Origin: Micromonospora ferruginea
GTDB lineage: Bacteria; Actinomycetota; Actinomycetes; Mycobacteriales; Micromonosporaceae
Assembly (NCBI RefSeq): GCF_013694245.2
Contig: NZ_CP059322.2
Span: forward strand, 5,525,001-5,589,000
Length of the DNA stretch: 64,000 nucleotides
Direction: 5' to 3'
The translations under genes were made by a program, and so were the position numbers. The notes below the pieces were generated by a model. The model was not told the DNA's origin and did no database searches. It worked only from the letters and a program-made list of their open reading frames with translations. Below are positions 48,116-56,427 of the stretch, in pieces. Each line of letters opens with the position of its first letter. Position 1 is the first letter of the stretch.

Positions 48116-49210
48116 ATGACCGCCGAGCAGCTGATCTCCTTCGCCCGTGGGGCTCCTTCGCTGGACATCGTCGATGTCGAGGGGCTCAAGGCCGCCGCCG
48201 TCCGCGCCTTCGACGCCGACCCCGCGGGGGTCACCGCGTACGGCACCTCCGTCGGCTACCCGCCCCTGCGGAAGTGGATCGCCGAGAAGCACGGCGTCGA
48301 GGCCGACCAGGTGCTGGTCACGAACGGTTCGCTGCAAGCCGACGCGTTCCTCTTCGACCACCTGGTCCGCCGGGGCGACGCGGTGGTCGTCGAGCGCCCG
48401 ACGTACGACCGCACGCTGCTCAACCTGCAGCAGATGGGCGGCGAGGTGCACGGCGTGACGATCCAGCCGGACGGTCTGGACACCGCCGAGCTGCGCAAGC
48501 TCCTGGAGTCCGGGGTCCGGCCGCGACTGGCCCACGTGATCCCGAACTACCAGAACCCGGCCGGCGTGACGCTCTCCCTGGAGAAGCGTCGTGAGCTGCT
48601 GGACCTGGCCGCCGAGTACGAGTTCACGATCTTCGAGGACGACCCGTACGCGGACATCCGGTTCCGGGGCGAGCCGCTGCCGTCGATGCTGTCGATGGAT
48701 GGCCGGGGTGTGGTGGTGCACGCCTCCAGCTTCACCAAGACCGTCTGCCCGGGCGTCCGGGTCGGTTACCTGGTGGGTCCGGCGGAGCTGATCGCGGCGA
48801 TCGCCAAGCGGGCGACCAACCTCTACATCTCGCCGGGCATGGTGGCGCAGGCGATCGTGCACGAGTTCTGCGTCTCGGGCGCGATCGACAGGTCGATCCA
48901 CACGGTCCGCACCGCGTTGGGCGAGCGGGCCGGTGCGCTGGCCGAGTCGCTGCGCCGGCACGTCCCGGAGGCCCGGTTCGTGGAGCCGGACGGCGGCTAC
49001 TTCCTCTGGGTGGAGCTGCCGGAGGACGTCGAGGTCGACCGGCTGGCGCCGGCCGCGGCCGAGCGCGGCGTGGCGGTGGTGAAGGGCAGTGACTTCATGG
49101 TCGACGGCGGTCGGCACGCGCTGCGGTTGGCGTACTCGGCGGTGACCGTGGACCGGATCGACGAGGGCGTCCGGCGGCTCGCCGAGGCGATGGCCGCCGT
49201 ACGCGGCTGA
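48116..49210 (+). CDS. PLP-dependent aminotransferase (class I/II, MocR-like catalytic domain)
   Basis: 364 aa fold-type I aminotransferase without a DNA-binding domain. ISFARGAPSLDIVDV at the start, TNGSLQADAFLFDHLVRRGD, NYQNPAGVTLS, and the Schiff-base lysine in HASSFTKTVCPGVRVGYLVG are clear. It resembles 2-aminoadipate/aromatic-type transaminases (LysN/Aro8 group). Amino-acid substrate is not determined. A perfect 10-bp hairpin begins 2 nt after the stop. Confidence 0.93.
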   Translation: MTAEQLISFARGAPSLDIVDVEGLKAAAVRAFDADPAGVTAYGTSVGYPPLRKWIAEKHGVEADQVLVTNGSLQADAFLFDHLVRRGDAVVVERPTYDRTLLNLQQMGGEVHGVTIQPDGLDTAELRKLLESGVRPRLAHVIPNYQNPAGVTLSLEKRRELLDLAAEYEFTIFEDDPYADIRFRGEPLPSMLSMDGRGVVVHASSFTKTVCPGVRVGYLVGPAELIAAIAKRATNLYISPGMVAQAIVHEFCVSGAIDRSIHTVRTALGERAGALAESLRRHVPEARFVEPDGGYFLWVELPEDVEVDRLAPAAAERGVAVVKGSDFMVDGGRHALRLAYSAVTVDRIDEGVRRLAEAMAAVRG

Positions 49211-49211
49211 T

Positions 49212-49235
49212 TTTCTGTCGGGTTTCCGACAGAAA
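49212..49235. terminator. AT-richer perfect hairpin after aminotransferase
   Basis: TTTCTGTCGG (49212-49221), loop GTTT, and CCGACAGAAA (49226-49235). It could terminate the aminotransferase mRNA or be a regulator binding site. The rest of the 292-nt gap up to corA holds a TAGCCT box (near 49466) likely to be the corA -10; no riboswitch fold was recognised. Confidence 0.6.
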
Positions 49236-49502
49236 GCCCTTGCAGGCCGGTCCGGCTCTCCCGCCGGGCCGGCCCCCGGCCCACAATGCTGCGAGCGTCG
49301 CTCACCTTTCCGGCCGGCGAACCGTCCCGGCCGGGTCGGCGACGCGCCCAGCATCACCCCCGCCCCCAAGGGGTGCCGGGTGGGCCGTGTCGCCCCTCAC
49401 CCCCCTGACGCGGCCGGCCCGCCCGGCGCCACACGTGAGCGGCAGTCCCGCTCCCCGGCGGCGTAGCCTGCAAGCCGCAGCTTCGCGGAGAGGGGGCGAG
49501 AG

Positions 49503-50651
49503 ATGACGGACCGGGTGTCACGCGAGCGAACCGCCGGCCAGCAGGGCGACCGGGCGGTCAGGCCACGCGCCTGGGCGGCCCCGGTACGCGCCATGTCCCG
49601 CATCCTCAACGCCGACGGCTCCCCGCGCACGCCGCAGCCGGCCGGCCCCGGCCGCAGCGGGATCGTCGACTGCGGGCTCTACGTCGACGGCGAGCGCCGG
49701 CCCGGCCGCCCGCAGTACGCCGAGGCCCTGGCCGCCGCCCGCCGGGAGCGCGACGGCTTCGTCTGGCTCGGCCTGCACGAGCCCGACCTGACCGAGATGA
49801 CCGAGATCGCCGCCACGTTCGGCCTGCACGAGCTGGCCGTGGAGGACGCGGTCAAGGCCGAGCAGCGGCCGAAGCTGGAGCACTTCGGCGAGATCGTCTT
49901 CCTGGTGCTGCGCACCGCCCGCTACTGCGAGCACACCGAGTTGACCGAGAACTCCGAGGTGGTGGAGACCGGCCAGGTGATGCTCTTCATCGGGCCGAAC
50001 TTCGTGATCAGCGTCCGGCACGGGGACGCCTGCCGGCTGTCGCCGGTCCGGGCCGATCTGGAGGCGAAGCGGGACCTGCTGCGGCAGGGGCCGTGGGCGG
50101 TCGCGTACGCGATCACCGACCGGGTGGTCGACCTCTACCTGGAGGTCGCCGACCGGCTGGAGGACGACCTCGACGTGCTGGAGGCGGACGTCTTCGACCG
50201 CCAGAGCAGCGGCCGGATCCAGCGGATCTACCAGATGAAGCGGGAACTGGTCGAGTTCAAGCGTGCGGTGGTGCCGTTGCAGCGTCCGCTGATGACCCTC
50301 ACCTCCCAGGTCAACCGCGCGGTGCCGCAGGAGGTCCGCCGCTACTTCCGGGACGTGCAGGACCACCTCAGCCGTACGGTCGAGCAGGTCAACTCCTACG
50401 ACGACCTGCTCAACTCGATCCTCCAGGCGCGGCTGGCCCAGGTCACCGTCGACCAGAACAACGACATGCGCAAGATCGCCGCCTGGGCCGCGATCGGTGC
50501 GGTGTGGACCGCGATCGCCGGCATCTACGGCATGAACTTCGAGAACATGCCCGAGCTGAAGTGGACGTACGGCTATCCGGGCATCTGGGCCGTCAACCTG
50601 GCCCTGTCGTTCGTCCTCTACCGCTGGTTCCGCCGCAACGGCTGGCTCTGA
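49503..50651 (+). CDS. corA: CorA family magnesium/cobalt transporter
   Basis: 382 aa. A large cytoplasmic N-terminal domain (FVWLGLHEPDLTEMTEIAAT, FGLHELAVEDAVKAEQRPKL), long helices, then two membrane helices with the diagnostic IYGMNFENMPEL loop (GMN) and a short basic C-terminus. Pentameric channel for Mg2+ (or Co2+/Ni2+). GGGGGCGAGAG precedes the ATG. The N-terminal 45 residues are a disordered, arginine-rich extension. Confidence 0.95.
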   Translation: MTDRVSRERTAGQQGDRAVRPRAWAAPVRAMSRILNADGSPRTPQPAGPGRSGIVDCGLYVDGERRPGRPQYAEALAAARRERDGFVWLGLHEPDLTEMTEIAATFGLHELAVEDAVKAEQRPKLEHFGEIVFLVLRTARYCEHTELTENSEVVETGQVMLFIGPNFVISVRHGDACRLSPVRADLEAKRDLLRQGPWAVAYAITDRVVDLYLEVADRLEDDLDVLEADVFDRQSSGRIQRIYQMKRELVEFKRAVVPLQRPLMTLTSQVNRAVPQEVRRYFRDVQDHLSRTVEQVNSYDDLLNSILQARLAQVTVDQNNDMRKIAAWAAIGAVWTAIAGIYGMNFENMPELKWTYGYPGIWAVNLALSFVLYRWFRRNGWL

Positions 50652-50688
50652 CGGCCACGGCCCGGAGCCGGACCGGCCTGGACGCGGA

Positions 50689-50726
50689 AGCGCCGGCCAC
50701 GCGGGACGTGCCCGCGTGCCGGCGCT
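50689..50726. terminator. Two-part hairpin terminator after corA
   Basis: Arms AGCGCCGG + CACGCGGG (50689-50705) and CCCGCGTG + CCGGCGCT (50711-50726), with one unpaired C and a 5-nt loop. Located between converging genes. Confidence 0.8.
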
Positions 50727-50748
50727 GCTCCGACGGCCGGATCGAGGC

Positions 50749-51537
50749 TCAGCGGCGACCGCCGGCCTTGGCGGCGTTGCGGCCGTTCTGCGCGGCCTTG
50801 GTGATGTCGTCGGCCGGGCGGCCGGAGACGTCCCGGGCGCCCTCGGCGACCGAGGGGACCTGGCTGTTCGGGTGGATCACCGGCTCGGCGGCGGGCGTCG
50901 TGGTCGACGCGCTGCTGCCGCCCGCCACCGGCGAGCTGCCGGCGCCGGTCGGGCCGGCCTGGGTCACCTTCGCGGTCGCGTCCGGGGTCTCCACCACGAT
51001 GGTGTCCACGTCCTCCCGCATCGGCTCCAGCTTGTCCCGACCGGTCGGGGCGACCGCGCCGGTCGGGTCGTACTCGGCCCACTCCTGCTGCTCGCGGCGG
51101 CGACGCATGGCCATCGCCCCGGCCAGGCCGGCGACCGTGCCGGCGACCAGCAGGCCCGCGGTCATGCCCCGCGACCTGCGCTGCTTCTTCTTCCCCGTCT
51201 TCATGTTCTTCGCCTTCTTCGTCAGCGCGGACTTCTTCGCCGCCGCGGCCTTGCGGCCGGTCAGCGCCTTGTCCGTGGCCTCGGCCCGGGCGTTGCGCAC
51301 GGCCAGGAGCACCGGCGCGAGCGCGGCGGCGCTCGACGCGACGCCGCTGGACGCCCGGTCCCGGACCAGGACCGCGGTGGGTGCGACCGCGACCCGGGCT
51401 GCCTGGACCCGCGGGCCGACCGTGGCGCCGGCACCCTTCGCCGCGTGCGTGGCAGCCTGCCTCAGGTGACCGATGCCCTGGTTCAGCTCAGCCTTCGCGA
51501 GCTGGCCCTGGGTCTTTCGCCGCCCGATTCCAAACAC
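50749..51537 (-). CDS. Hypothetical Lys-rich single-pass membrane protein
   Basis: 262 aa, function unknown. FGIGRRKTQGQLAKAELNQG and then IGHLRQAATHAAKGAGATVG open a helical region. A very basic central stretch (KAAAAKKSALTKKAKNMKTG, KKKQRRSRG, about 125-160) precedes one membrane helix (GMTAGLLVAGTVAGLAGAMA), and an acidic/Ala-Pro tail with the sequence VETPDATAKVTQ follows. The basic belt beside a helix suggests membrane or nucleic-acid contact. GTG 51537 is fixed by AGGAGGTGGG 3-10 nt upstream; longer frames lack such a site. Divergent from the cyclophilin gene. Confidence 0.82.
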   Translation of the reverse strand: MFGIGRRKTQGQLAKAELNQGIGHLRQAATHAAKGAGATVGPRVQAARVAVAPTAVLVRDRASSGVASSAAALAPVLLAVRNARAEATDKALTGRKAAAAKKSALTKKAKNMKTGKKKQRRSRGMTAGLLVAGTVAGLAGAMAMRRRREQQEWAEYDPTGAVAPTGRDKLEPMREDVDTIVVETPDATAKVTQAGPTGAGSSPVAGGSSASTTTPAAEPVIHPNSQVPSVAEGARDVSGRPADDITKAAQNGRNAAKAGGRR

Positions 51538-51654
51538 GGTCCCACCTCCTGGGAGTTGTTCCTTCGTCATCCTCCACCTTCGGATGCCTCCGCATGGCCG
51601 TATCGGGCACATGGGAGGATCCGCAAGGAACTGACCAACGAGTGAGGAGTACCC

Positions 51655-52185
51655 GTGGCCGAGGCTGTCTACGCCACCTTGCACACCAACGCCGGCCCGA
51701 TCCGGCTGGAGCTCTTCCCGAACCACGCGCCGAAGACCGTCCGCAACTTCGTGGAGCTGGCGGAGGGCACCCGGGAGTACACCGACCCGCGCACCGGCCA
51801 GCCGGGCAGCGGGCCGTACTACGACGGCACCATCTCGCACCGCGTGATCAGCGGTTTCATGGTGCAGATGGGTGACCCGACCGGCACCGGTCGCGGTGGG
51901 CCGGGCTACAAGTTCGCCGACGAGTTCCACCCCGAGCTGCGCTTCGACCGGCCGTACCTGCTGGCGATGGCGAACGCCGGGCCGGGCACGAACGGCTCGC
52001 AGTTCTTCATCACGGTGGGGCCGACGCCGCACCTGAACAACCGGCACACCATCTTCGGGCAGGTCGCCGACGAGCAGTCGGTGAAGGTGGTCGACTCGAT
52101 CGCGAACACCCCCACCGGGCCGAGCGACCGGCCGCTGCAGGACGTGGTGATCGAGCGGGTCGAGATCGAGCGGCAGCAGTCCTGA
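51655..52185 (+). CDS. ppiA: Cyclophilin-type peptidyl-prolyl isomerase
   Basis: 176 aa cyclophilin covering the whole family: LHTNAGPIRLELFPNHAPKT, HRVISGFMVQMGDPTGTG with the catalytic Arg, MANAGPGTNGSQFFITVGPT and HTIFGQVADEQS. It has no signal peptide, so it is cytoplasmic and acts on Xaa-Pro bonds. GAGGAG lies upstream of GTG 51655. The cyclophilin-rhomboid pair is conserved near the origin in Streptomyces and relatives. Confidence 0.95.
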   Translation: MAEAVYATLHTNAGPIRLELFPNHAPKTVRNFVELAEGTREYTDPRTGQPGSGPYYDGTISHRVISGFMVQMGDPTGTGRGGPGYKFADEFHPELRFDRPYLLAMANAGPGTNGSQFFITVGPTPHLNNRHTIFGQVADEQSVKVVDSIANTPTGPSDRPLQDVVIERVEIERQQS

Positions 52186-52197
52186 GCGTCGCGCGGG

Positions 52198-52203
52198 TAC
52201 CTT
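52198..52203 (+). promoter_or_regulatory. -10 box, leaderless promoter of rhomboid gene
   Basis: TACCTT, 7 nt before ATG 52211 and 12 nt after the ppiA stop. No ribosome binding site is present. Confidence 0.45.
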
Positions 52204-52210
52204 TGCTCGC

Positions 52211-53152
52211 ATGACTGAGCGCTCCGGGCCGGCAGGCGACGCGACCGAGGGGCCGGTGCCGACCACTCCGGTCTGCTATCGGCACCCCGATCGGGAGACC
52301 TACCTCCGGTGCGCCCGCTGTGACCGGCCGATCTGTCCGGAGTGCATGCGCGACGCCACCGTCGGCCACCAGTGCCCGGAGTGCGTCGCCGAGGGACGCC
52401 GCAGCGTGCGGCCGGCGCGCACCGCCTTCGGTGGCGGTGCCGCCGGCCGCGAGGGCTACGTGACCAAGGCCCTGATCGGGCTGAACGTGCTGATGATGGT
52501 GTTCTCCGTCATCTCGGCGCGCAGCGGGAACGCGCTCGCCGGCGGCGGCCTCGGCGGCCTGATGGGCGGCTCGACGCCGCTGACCGACTGGGGCGGCGTG
52601 ATCGGCCTGGCGATCCTGCCCGACGGGAGCCTCGGCGGGGTGGCCGACGGCCAGTGGTACCGGCTGGTCACCGCGATGTTCCTGCACTTCGGCGTGCTGC
52701 ACCTGCTGCTCAACATGTGGGCGCTGTGGGTGCTGGGCCGGACGCTGGAGGCGGTGCTCGGGCCGCTGCGGTTCCTGGCGCTCTATCTGATCGCCGGGCT
52801 CGGCGGCAACGTCGCGGCCTACGTGTTCACCGCGCCGAACCGGTCCACCGCCGGCGCGTCGACCGCCATCTTCGGCCTGTTCGCCGCGATCTTCGTGATC
52901 ATGCGGCGGATGGGCCGGGACACCTCGGCGATCGTGCCGATCCTGGTGATCAACCTGATCTTCACGTTCACCGTGCCGAGCATCTCGGTGGCCGGGCACC
53001 TCGGCGGGCTGGTGGTCGGCGCCGTGACGGCGCTGGTCCTGGCGTACGCGCCACGGTCGCGGCGGACCGCGTTCCAGGTGGCCGGTGGCGCGCTCGTGCT
53101 GGTCGCCCTGATCGGGCTGGCCCTGGTCCGCACCGCCGCCCTGACCGGCTGA
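52211..53152 (+). CDS. Rhomboid intramembrane serine protease with N-terminal zinc finger
   Basis: 313 aa. A B-box-like zinc finger at 22-60 (C22, H25, C34, C37, C42, C45, H53, C55, C58) is followed by six or seven membrane helices. The catalytic dyad is S217 in GASTAIFG and H263 in AGHLGG; the LNMWALWVLGRTLE loop is typical. It cleaves transmembrane substrates within the membrane. The finger-rhomboid fusion is common in actinobacteria and may recruit substrates. No quorum or division role is evident from context. Confidence 0.95.
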   Translation: MTERSGPAGDATEGPVPTTPVCYRHPDRETYLRCARCDRPICPECMRDATVGHQCPECVAEGRRSVRPARTAFGGGAAGREGYVTKALIGLNVLMMVFSVISARSGNALAGGGLGGLMGGSTPLTDWGGVIGLAILPDGSLGGVADGQWYRLVTAMFLHFGVLHLLLNMWALWVLGRTLEAVLGPLRFLALYLIAGLGGNVAAYVFTAPNRSTAGASTAIFGLFAAIFVIMRRMGRDTSAIVPILVINLIFTFTVPSISVAGHLGGLVVGAVTALVLAYAPRSRRTAFQVAGGALVLVALIGLALVRTAALTG

Positions 53153-53186
53153 CCGTCAGCGCGCGGCGGCCCGCGTCGACCGTTTC

Positions 53187-53262
53187 GTCGATCATGGATT
53201 TGTGGTGCAATGAGATGTCGGCTTCGGTGGGATATCGGAGGTGCCACAACTCCTAGATCGAC
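53187..53262. repeat. Imperfect 23-bp inverted repeat (REP/MITE-like palindrome)
   Basis: GTCGATCATGGATTTGTGGT (from 53187) is mirrored by CACAACTCCTAGATCGAC (to 53262), matching at 17 of 23 positions, with about 29 nt between. It occupies the gap between two converging genes. It looks like a dispersed palindromic element and could also terminate transcription. Confidence 0.6.
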
Positions 53263-53305
53263 GCCATCGGTCGAGATCCTCATGCGAGGGCGCGGAGCCG
53301 GGGGG

Positions 53306-53740
53306 TCAGCGCGCGGCGGAGCGGGCGGCGGTGAGCGCGGCGGCCACCTCGTCCAGCGGCGCGTCCAGGTCGCGGCGGCCGAACAGGTGCAGCGACTCGC
53401 CCGCGTCGATCTCCAGCGTCTCGGCGGTGACGCCGCGACGGCTGCGCCGGTCCAGCCGGATCGCCTCCACCGCTGCCCACGGCAGCCGGCGCCGGCCGAC
53501 GTAGCCCCGGATCACGGTGAGCCCCTCCGGGTCGACGGCAAGCCGGACCGGCGCGACGACGTCGCGCAGCGCCCAGGCGAGCAGCGCGGCGGCGACCGCC
53601 CCGGCCAGCGCCGGGCGGATGGGGTCGCCGGCGGCCAGGAGCAGGCCCAGGGCGGCCACGGCGAGCGCGCCGAGTGCCTTGACCAGGGGCAACGACCGCG
53701 GCACGCGCCACTGCCGGGCCGGTGACGGCTGTGGATCCAT
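53306..53740 (-). CDS. PH-domain (bacterial PH-like) membrane protein
   Basis: 144 aa. Two adjacent membrane segments (about 20-38 and 43-62) are followed by a beta-rich domain: VDPEGLTVIRGYVGRRRLPW, AVEAIRLDRRSRRG and ETLEIDAGESLHLFGRRDL, as in small bacterial PH-like proteins found next to rhomboid genes. Function unknown. ATG 53740 removes an implausible repetitive extension; CATGCT lies 7 nt upstream. Confidence 0.8.
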   Translation of the reverse strand: MDPQPSPARQWRVPRSLPLVKALGALAVAALGLLLAAGDPIRPALAGAVAAALLAWALRDVVAPVRLAVDPEGLTVIRGYVGRRRLPWAAVEAIRLDRRSRRGVTAETLEIDAGESLHLFGRRDLDAPLDEVAAALTAARSAAR

Positions 53741-53757
53741 GCGCCCAAGCATGCCAG

Positions 53758-53832
53758 CCGCGACCGCCGGGACGCCGGGGAGGACGACCGCGCGCCTGGC
53801 CGCGACCGCCCCGGAGCGGGGGAGGACGACCG
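53758..53832. repeat. Two imperfect 33-nt direct repeats
   Basis: Units at 53758-53790 and 53800-53832 both begin CCGCGACCGCC and end GGGGAGGACGACCG. They lie between the divergent PH-domain and thiolase genes, next to a TAGGAT box (53847) that probably serves the thiolase. Possible paired regulator sites. Confidence 0.5.
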
Positions 53833-53882
53833 GTCGGGTCAGCACGTAGGATCGGGGGAAGCGAGGTTACCGGGGAGTAGAC

Positions 53883-55055
53883 ATGAGTGACGCGGTCATC
53901 GTCGGTGCGGTACGGACCCCGGTCGGGCGGCGCAAGGGCAGCCTCGCCGGCGTGCACCCGGTCGATCTCTCGGCGCACGTGCTGCGTGCCCTGGCCGAGC
54001 GCACCGGCATCGATCCGGGCCAGGTCGACGACGTGATCTGGGGCTGCGTGTCGCAGGTCGGTGAGCAGTCCTGGAACGTCGCCCGCAACGCCGTGCTGGC
54101 CGCCGGCTGGCCCGAGTCGGTGCCCGGCACCACGCTCGACCGGCAGTGCGGGTCGAGCCAGCAGGCGCTGCACTTCGCCGCCGCCACCGTCCTCTCCGGC
54201 CAGGCCGATCTGGTGGTCGCCGGTGGCGTCGAGTCGATGACCCGGGTGCCGATGGGCACCAGCGTGGCCGGCGGGATGCCGTTCAGCGCGGCGATCCTGG
54301 AGCGCTACCGCGGGGTCGAGGGCGTCGCCGAGGACTCTCCGTTGCCGTTCAACCAGGGCGTCGGGGCGGAGCTGATCGCCGAGCGGTGGCGCTTCTCGCG
54401 TACCCAGCTCGACGAGTTCGCGCTGGCCAGCCACGAGAAGGCGGCCGCCGCGCAGGACGCCGGGGCGTTCGACCCCGAGCTGGCCCCGGTGGCGCTCGCG
54501 GACGGCGGCAAGTTCGCCGCCGACGAGGGCATCCGCCGGGACACGTCGCTGGCCAAGCTGGGCGAGCTGGCCACCCCGTTCCGCGCCGACGGCGTGGTCA
54601 CCGCCGGGTCCGCGTCGCAGATCTCCGACGGCGCCGCCGCGCTCGCGGTGACCACCGCCGAGTGGGCCAGCCGGCACGGGCTGCGTCCGCTGGCGCGGGT
54701 GCACACCGCCGTGGTCGCTGCCGACGACCCGGTCACCATGCTCACCGCCCCCATCCCGGCCACCGCGAAGGCGCTGCGACGCGCGGGGCTGGGCATCGAG
54801 GAGATCGGGGTGTACGAGGTGAACGAGGCGTTCGCCCCGGTGCCGCTGGCCTGGCTGGCCGAGACGGAGGCGGACCCGGAGCGGCTCAACCCGCGGGGCG
54901 GGGCGATCGCGCTCGGGCACCCGCTCGGCGGCTCCGGCGCGCGGATCATGACGACGATGCTCCAGCACATGCGGGACAACGGCATCCGCTACGGCCTGCA
55001 GACCATGTGCGAGGGCGGCGGCATGGCCAACGCCACGATCGTCGAGCTGCTCTGA
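53883..55055 (+). CDS. Thiolase (acetyl-CoA C-acyltransferase)
   Basis: 390 aa thiolase. The nucleophile C89 is in LDRQCGSSQQALHFAA; GGVESMTRVPMGTSVAGG, NEAFAPVPLAWLAE, GHPLGGSGARIMTTML and CEGGGMANATIVELL complete the active site. It acts in fatty-acid beta-oxidation, or in the reverse condensing direction. GGGGAG precedes the ATG, with a TAGGAT box 30 nt upstream. No beta-oxidation partners are adjacent. Confidence 0.94.
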   Translation: MSDAVIVGAVRTPVGRRKGSLAGVHPVDLSAHVLRALAERTGIDPGQVDDVIWGCVSQVGEQSWNVARNAVLAAGWPESVPGTTLDRQCGSSQQALHFAAATVLSGQADLVVAGGVESMTRVPMGTSVAGGMPFSAAILERYRGVEGVAEDSPLPFNQGVGAELIAERWRFSRTQLDEFALASHEKAAAAQDAGAFDPELAPVALADGGKFAADEGIRRDTSLAKLGELATPFRADGVVTAGSASQISDGAAALAVTTAEWASRHGLRPLARVHTAVVAADDPVTMLTAPIPATAKALRRAGLGIEEIGVYEVNEAFAPVPLAWLAETEADPERLNPRGGAIALGHPLGGSGARIMTTMLQHMRDNGIRYGLQTMCEGGGMANATIVELL

Positions 55056-55116
55056 GCGGAGCCGGACGTCGCACCGCGGGTGCGATTTGCACGGATGGAA
55101 GTTCCAGAAATCGGGC

Positions 55117-55130
55117 GTGACCCATATCAC
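55117..55130. promoter_or_regulatory. CRP/GlxR-type operator candidate
   Basis: GTGACCCATATCAC, with perfect GTGA-N6-TCAC half-sites, differs at one position from the core at 6720-6733 upstream of the acetate symporter. It lies 28 nt before ATG 55159, overlapping where the promoter of that gene should be. Confidence 0.55.
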
Positions 55131-55158
55131 CCCAGGTCACATGCTCGTTGCACCATGC

Positions 55159-55671
55159 ATGGACGTGTTCTCGCGAACGTTCCTTCCGGCCGCCGCCGAG
55201 ACCGGCCTGGCGACCCAGACCGCCACCCGCCACATGCCGGTGTTCCGCCGGTGCGTCGGCTCCGGCGACGCGACCATCCTGGTCACCCGGTGCAGCCGGC
55301 CGGACCACCCGGTCGGCGGCGAGTACCTGATGCTCCTCACCCACCGCCGGCTGGTGGTGACCCGGCAGACCCGGGTGCTGCACCGGCTGCGCCTGCACCT
55401 CAACACCGAGCTGCGCGAGCTGAGCAACGTCACGTGGAGCCCGGACCCGCGTTCGCACAGCCTGGAGCTGGCGGCCACCGCCATCGACGGGATCCGTGAG
55501 CGCTTCCTCATCCGCACCCATCACCCCAAGCAGGTGTGGCAGCTCGACGCGTTGCTCAACCACGCCTTCCGGACCCGGCTGCGGACACCCGCGGAACGGC
55601 TGGTCGCCACCATCGGCGACTCGCCGGCCCCCGCCCGGCCCGCCGTGTTCCGCCCGGCGCCGGCGCGCTGA
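55159..55671 (+). CDS. Hypothetical protein, PH-like fold possible
   Basis: 170 aa, no assigned function. It is soluble, starting MDVFSRTFLPAAAETGLATQ and continuing with PVFRRCVGSGDATILVTRCS, YLMLLTHRRLVVTRQTRVLH and IRERFLIRTHHPKQVWQLDA. The alternating beta segments and final helix are reminiscent of bacterial PH-like domains. An in-frame ATG at 55141 would add six residues; 55159 is preferred as it opens the conserved-looking sequence. A CRP-type palindrome just upstream suggests cAMP-linked control. Confidence 0.75.
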   Translation: MDVFSRTFLPAAAETGLATQTATRHMPVFRRCVGSGDATILVTRCSRPDHPVGGEYLMLLTHRRLVVTRQTRVLHRLRLHLNTELRELSNVTWSPDPRSHSLELAATAIDGIRERFLIRTHHPKQVWQLDALLNHAFRTRLRTPAERLVATIGDSPAPARPAVFRPAPAR

Positions 55672-55740
55672 CGTTCTCCTTACCCAACCCGAACATCGCC
55701 CGGACCGTCCCCGACGCCGGCGGTCGGTCATCATGGGCCG

Positions 55741-56427
55741 GTGACCGCCGATGCCGCGCAGCGCGGGCTCGTCCTCGTGGTGGAGGACGAACCGGCCATC
55801 GCCGACCTGGTCCGGCTCTACCTGACCCGGGACGGCTTCGGCGTACACCTGGAACGGGACGGCACGGCGGGGCTGGCCGCCGCGCGGCGGCTGCGCCCGG
55901 TGGCCTGCGTGCTCGACATCGCGCTGCCCGGCCTCGCCGGCACCGAGATCTGCCGGCGGCTGCGCGCGGCGGACGACTGGACGCCCGTCATCTTCCTCAC
56001 CGCGCGCGACGACGAGGTGGACCGCGTGGTCGGCCTGGAGCTGGGCGCGGACGACTACGTCACCAAACCGTTCAGCCCGCGTGAGCTGGTCGCCCGGGTC
56101 CGTGCGGTGCTGCGCCGCAGCGCCGGCACGCCGGTCGAGCAGCCGCGGGTGCTCGGCGCGGTCACCCTCGACCCGGTCCGGCGGGCGGTGACCGCGGGCG
56201 GGGTTCCGGTGCAGCTCACCTCCACCGAGTTTGACCTGCTCGCGCACCTGATGGCCCGCCCCGGCCGGGTGTTCACCCGGGAGGAGCTGCTGGCCGCCGT
56301 CTGGGGGTACGCGGCGCACGGCGGCACCCGGACCGTGGACGTGCACGTGGCGCAGGTCCGGGCCAAGCTCGGCCCGGCCGGCGTGATCCGCACCCACCGT
56401 GGCGTCGGGTACGCGGCCGATGCCTGA
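55741..56427 (+). CDS. OmpR-family response regulator
   Basis: 228 aa. Receiver with E15/D16, phosphoacceptor D59 (ACVLDIALPG) and FLTARDDEVDRVVGLELGAD; winged-helix domain with LTSTEFDLLAHLMARPGRVF, TREELLAAVWG and VDVHVAQVRAKLG. Partner of the kinase whose start lies 8 nt inside its 3' end. GTG 55741 follows a CATCAT box by 6 nt. The probable output includes the lipoprotein gene downstream. Confidence 0.95.
   Translation: MTADAAQRGLVLVVEDEPAIADLVRLYLTRDGFGVHLERDGTAGLAAARRLRPVACVLDIALPGLAGTEICRRLRAADDWTPVIFLTARDDEVDRVVGLELGADDYVTKPFSPRELVARVRAVLRRSAGTPVEQPRVLGAVTLDPVRRAVTAGGVPVQLTSTEFDLLAHLMARPGRVFTREELLAAVWGYAAHGGTRTVDVHVAQVRAKLGPAGVIRTHRGVGYAADA

Noticed and set aside
47042..49369. 775-codon frame extending CysQ upstream
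   Set aside because: The extension is antisense to the aminotransferase and shows no domain; CysQ length is normal from ATG 47920.
49211..49502. Mg2+ riboswitch upstream of corA
   Set aside because: No M-box-like conserved core could be recognised; only a simple hairpin and a -10-like box are visible.
50749..52266. Extension of the Lys-rich membrane protein across the cyclophilin gene
   Set aside because: A textbook AGGAGG site fixes the start at 51537, and the extension is a cyclophilin shadow.
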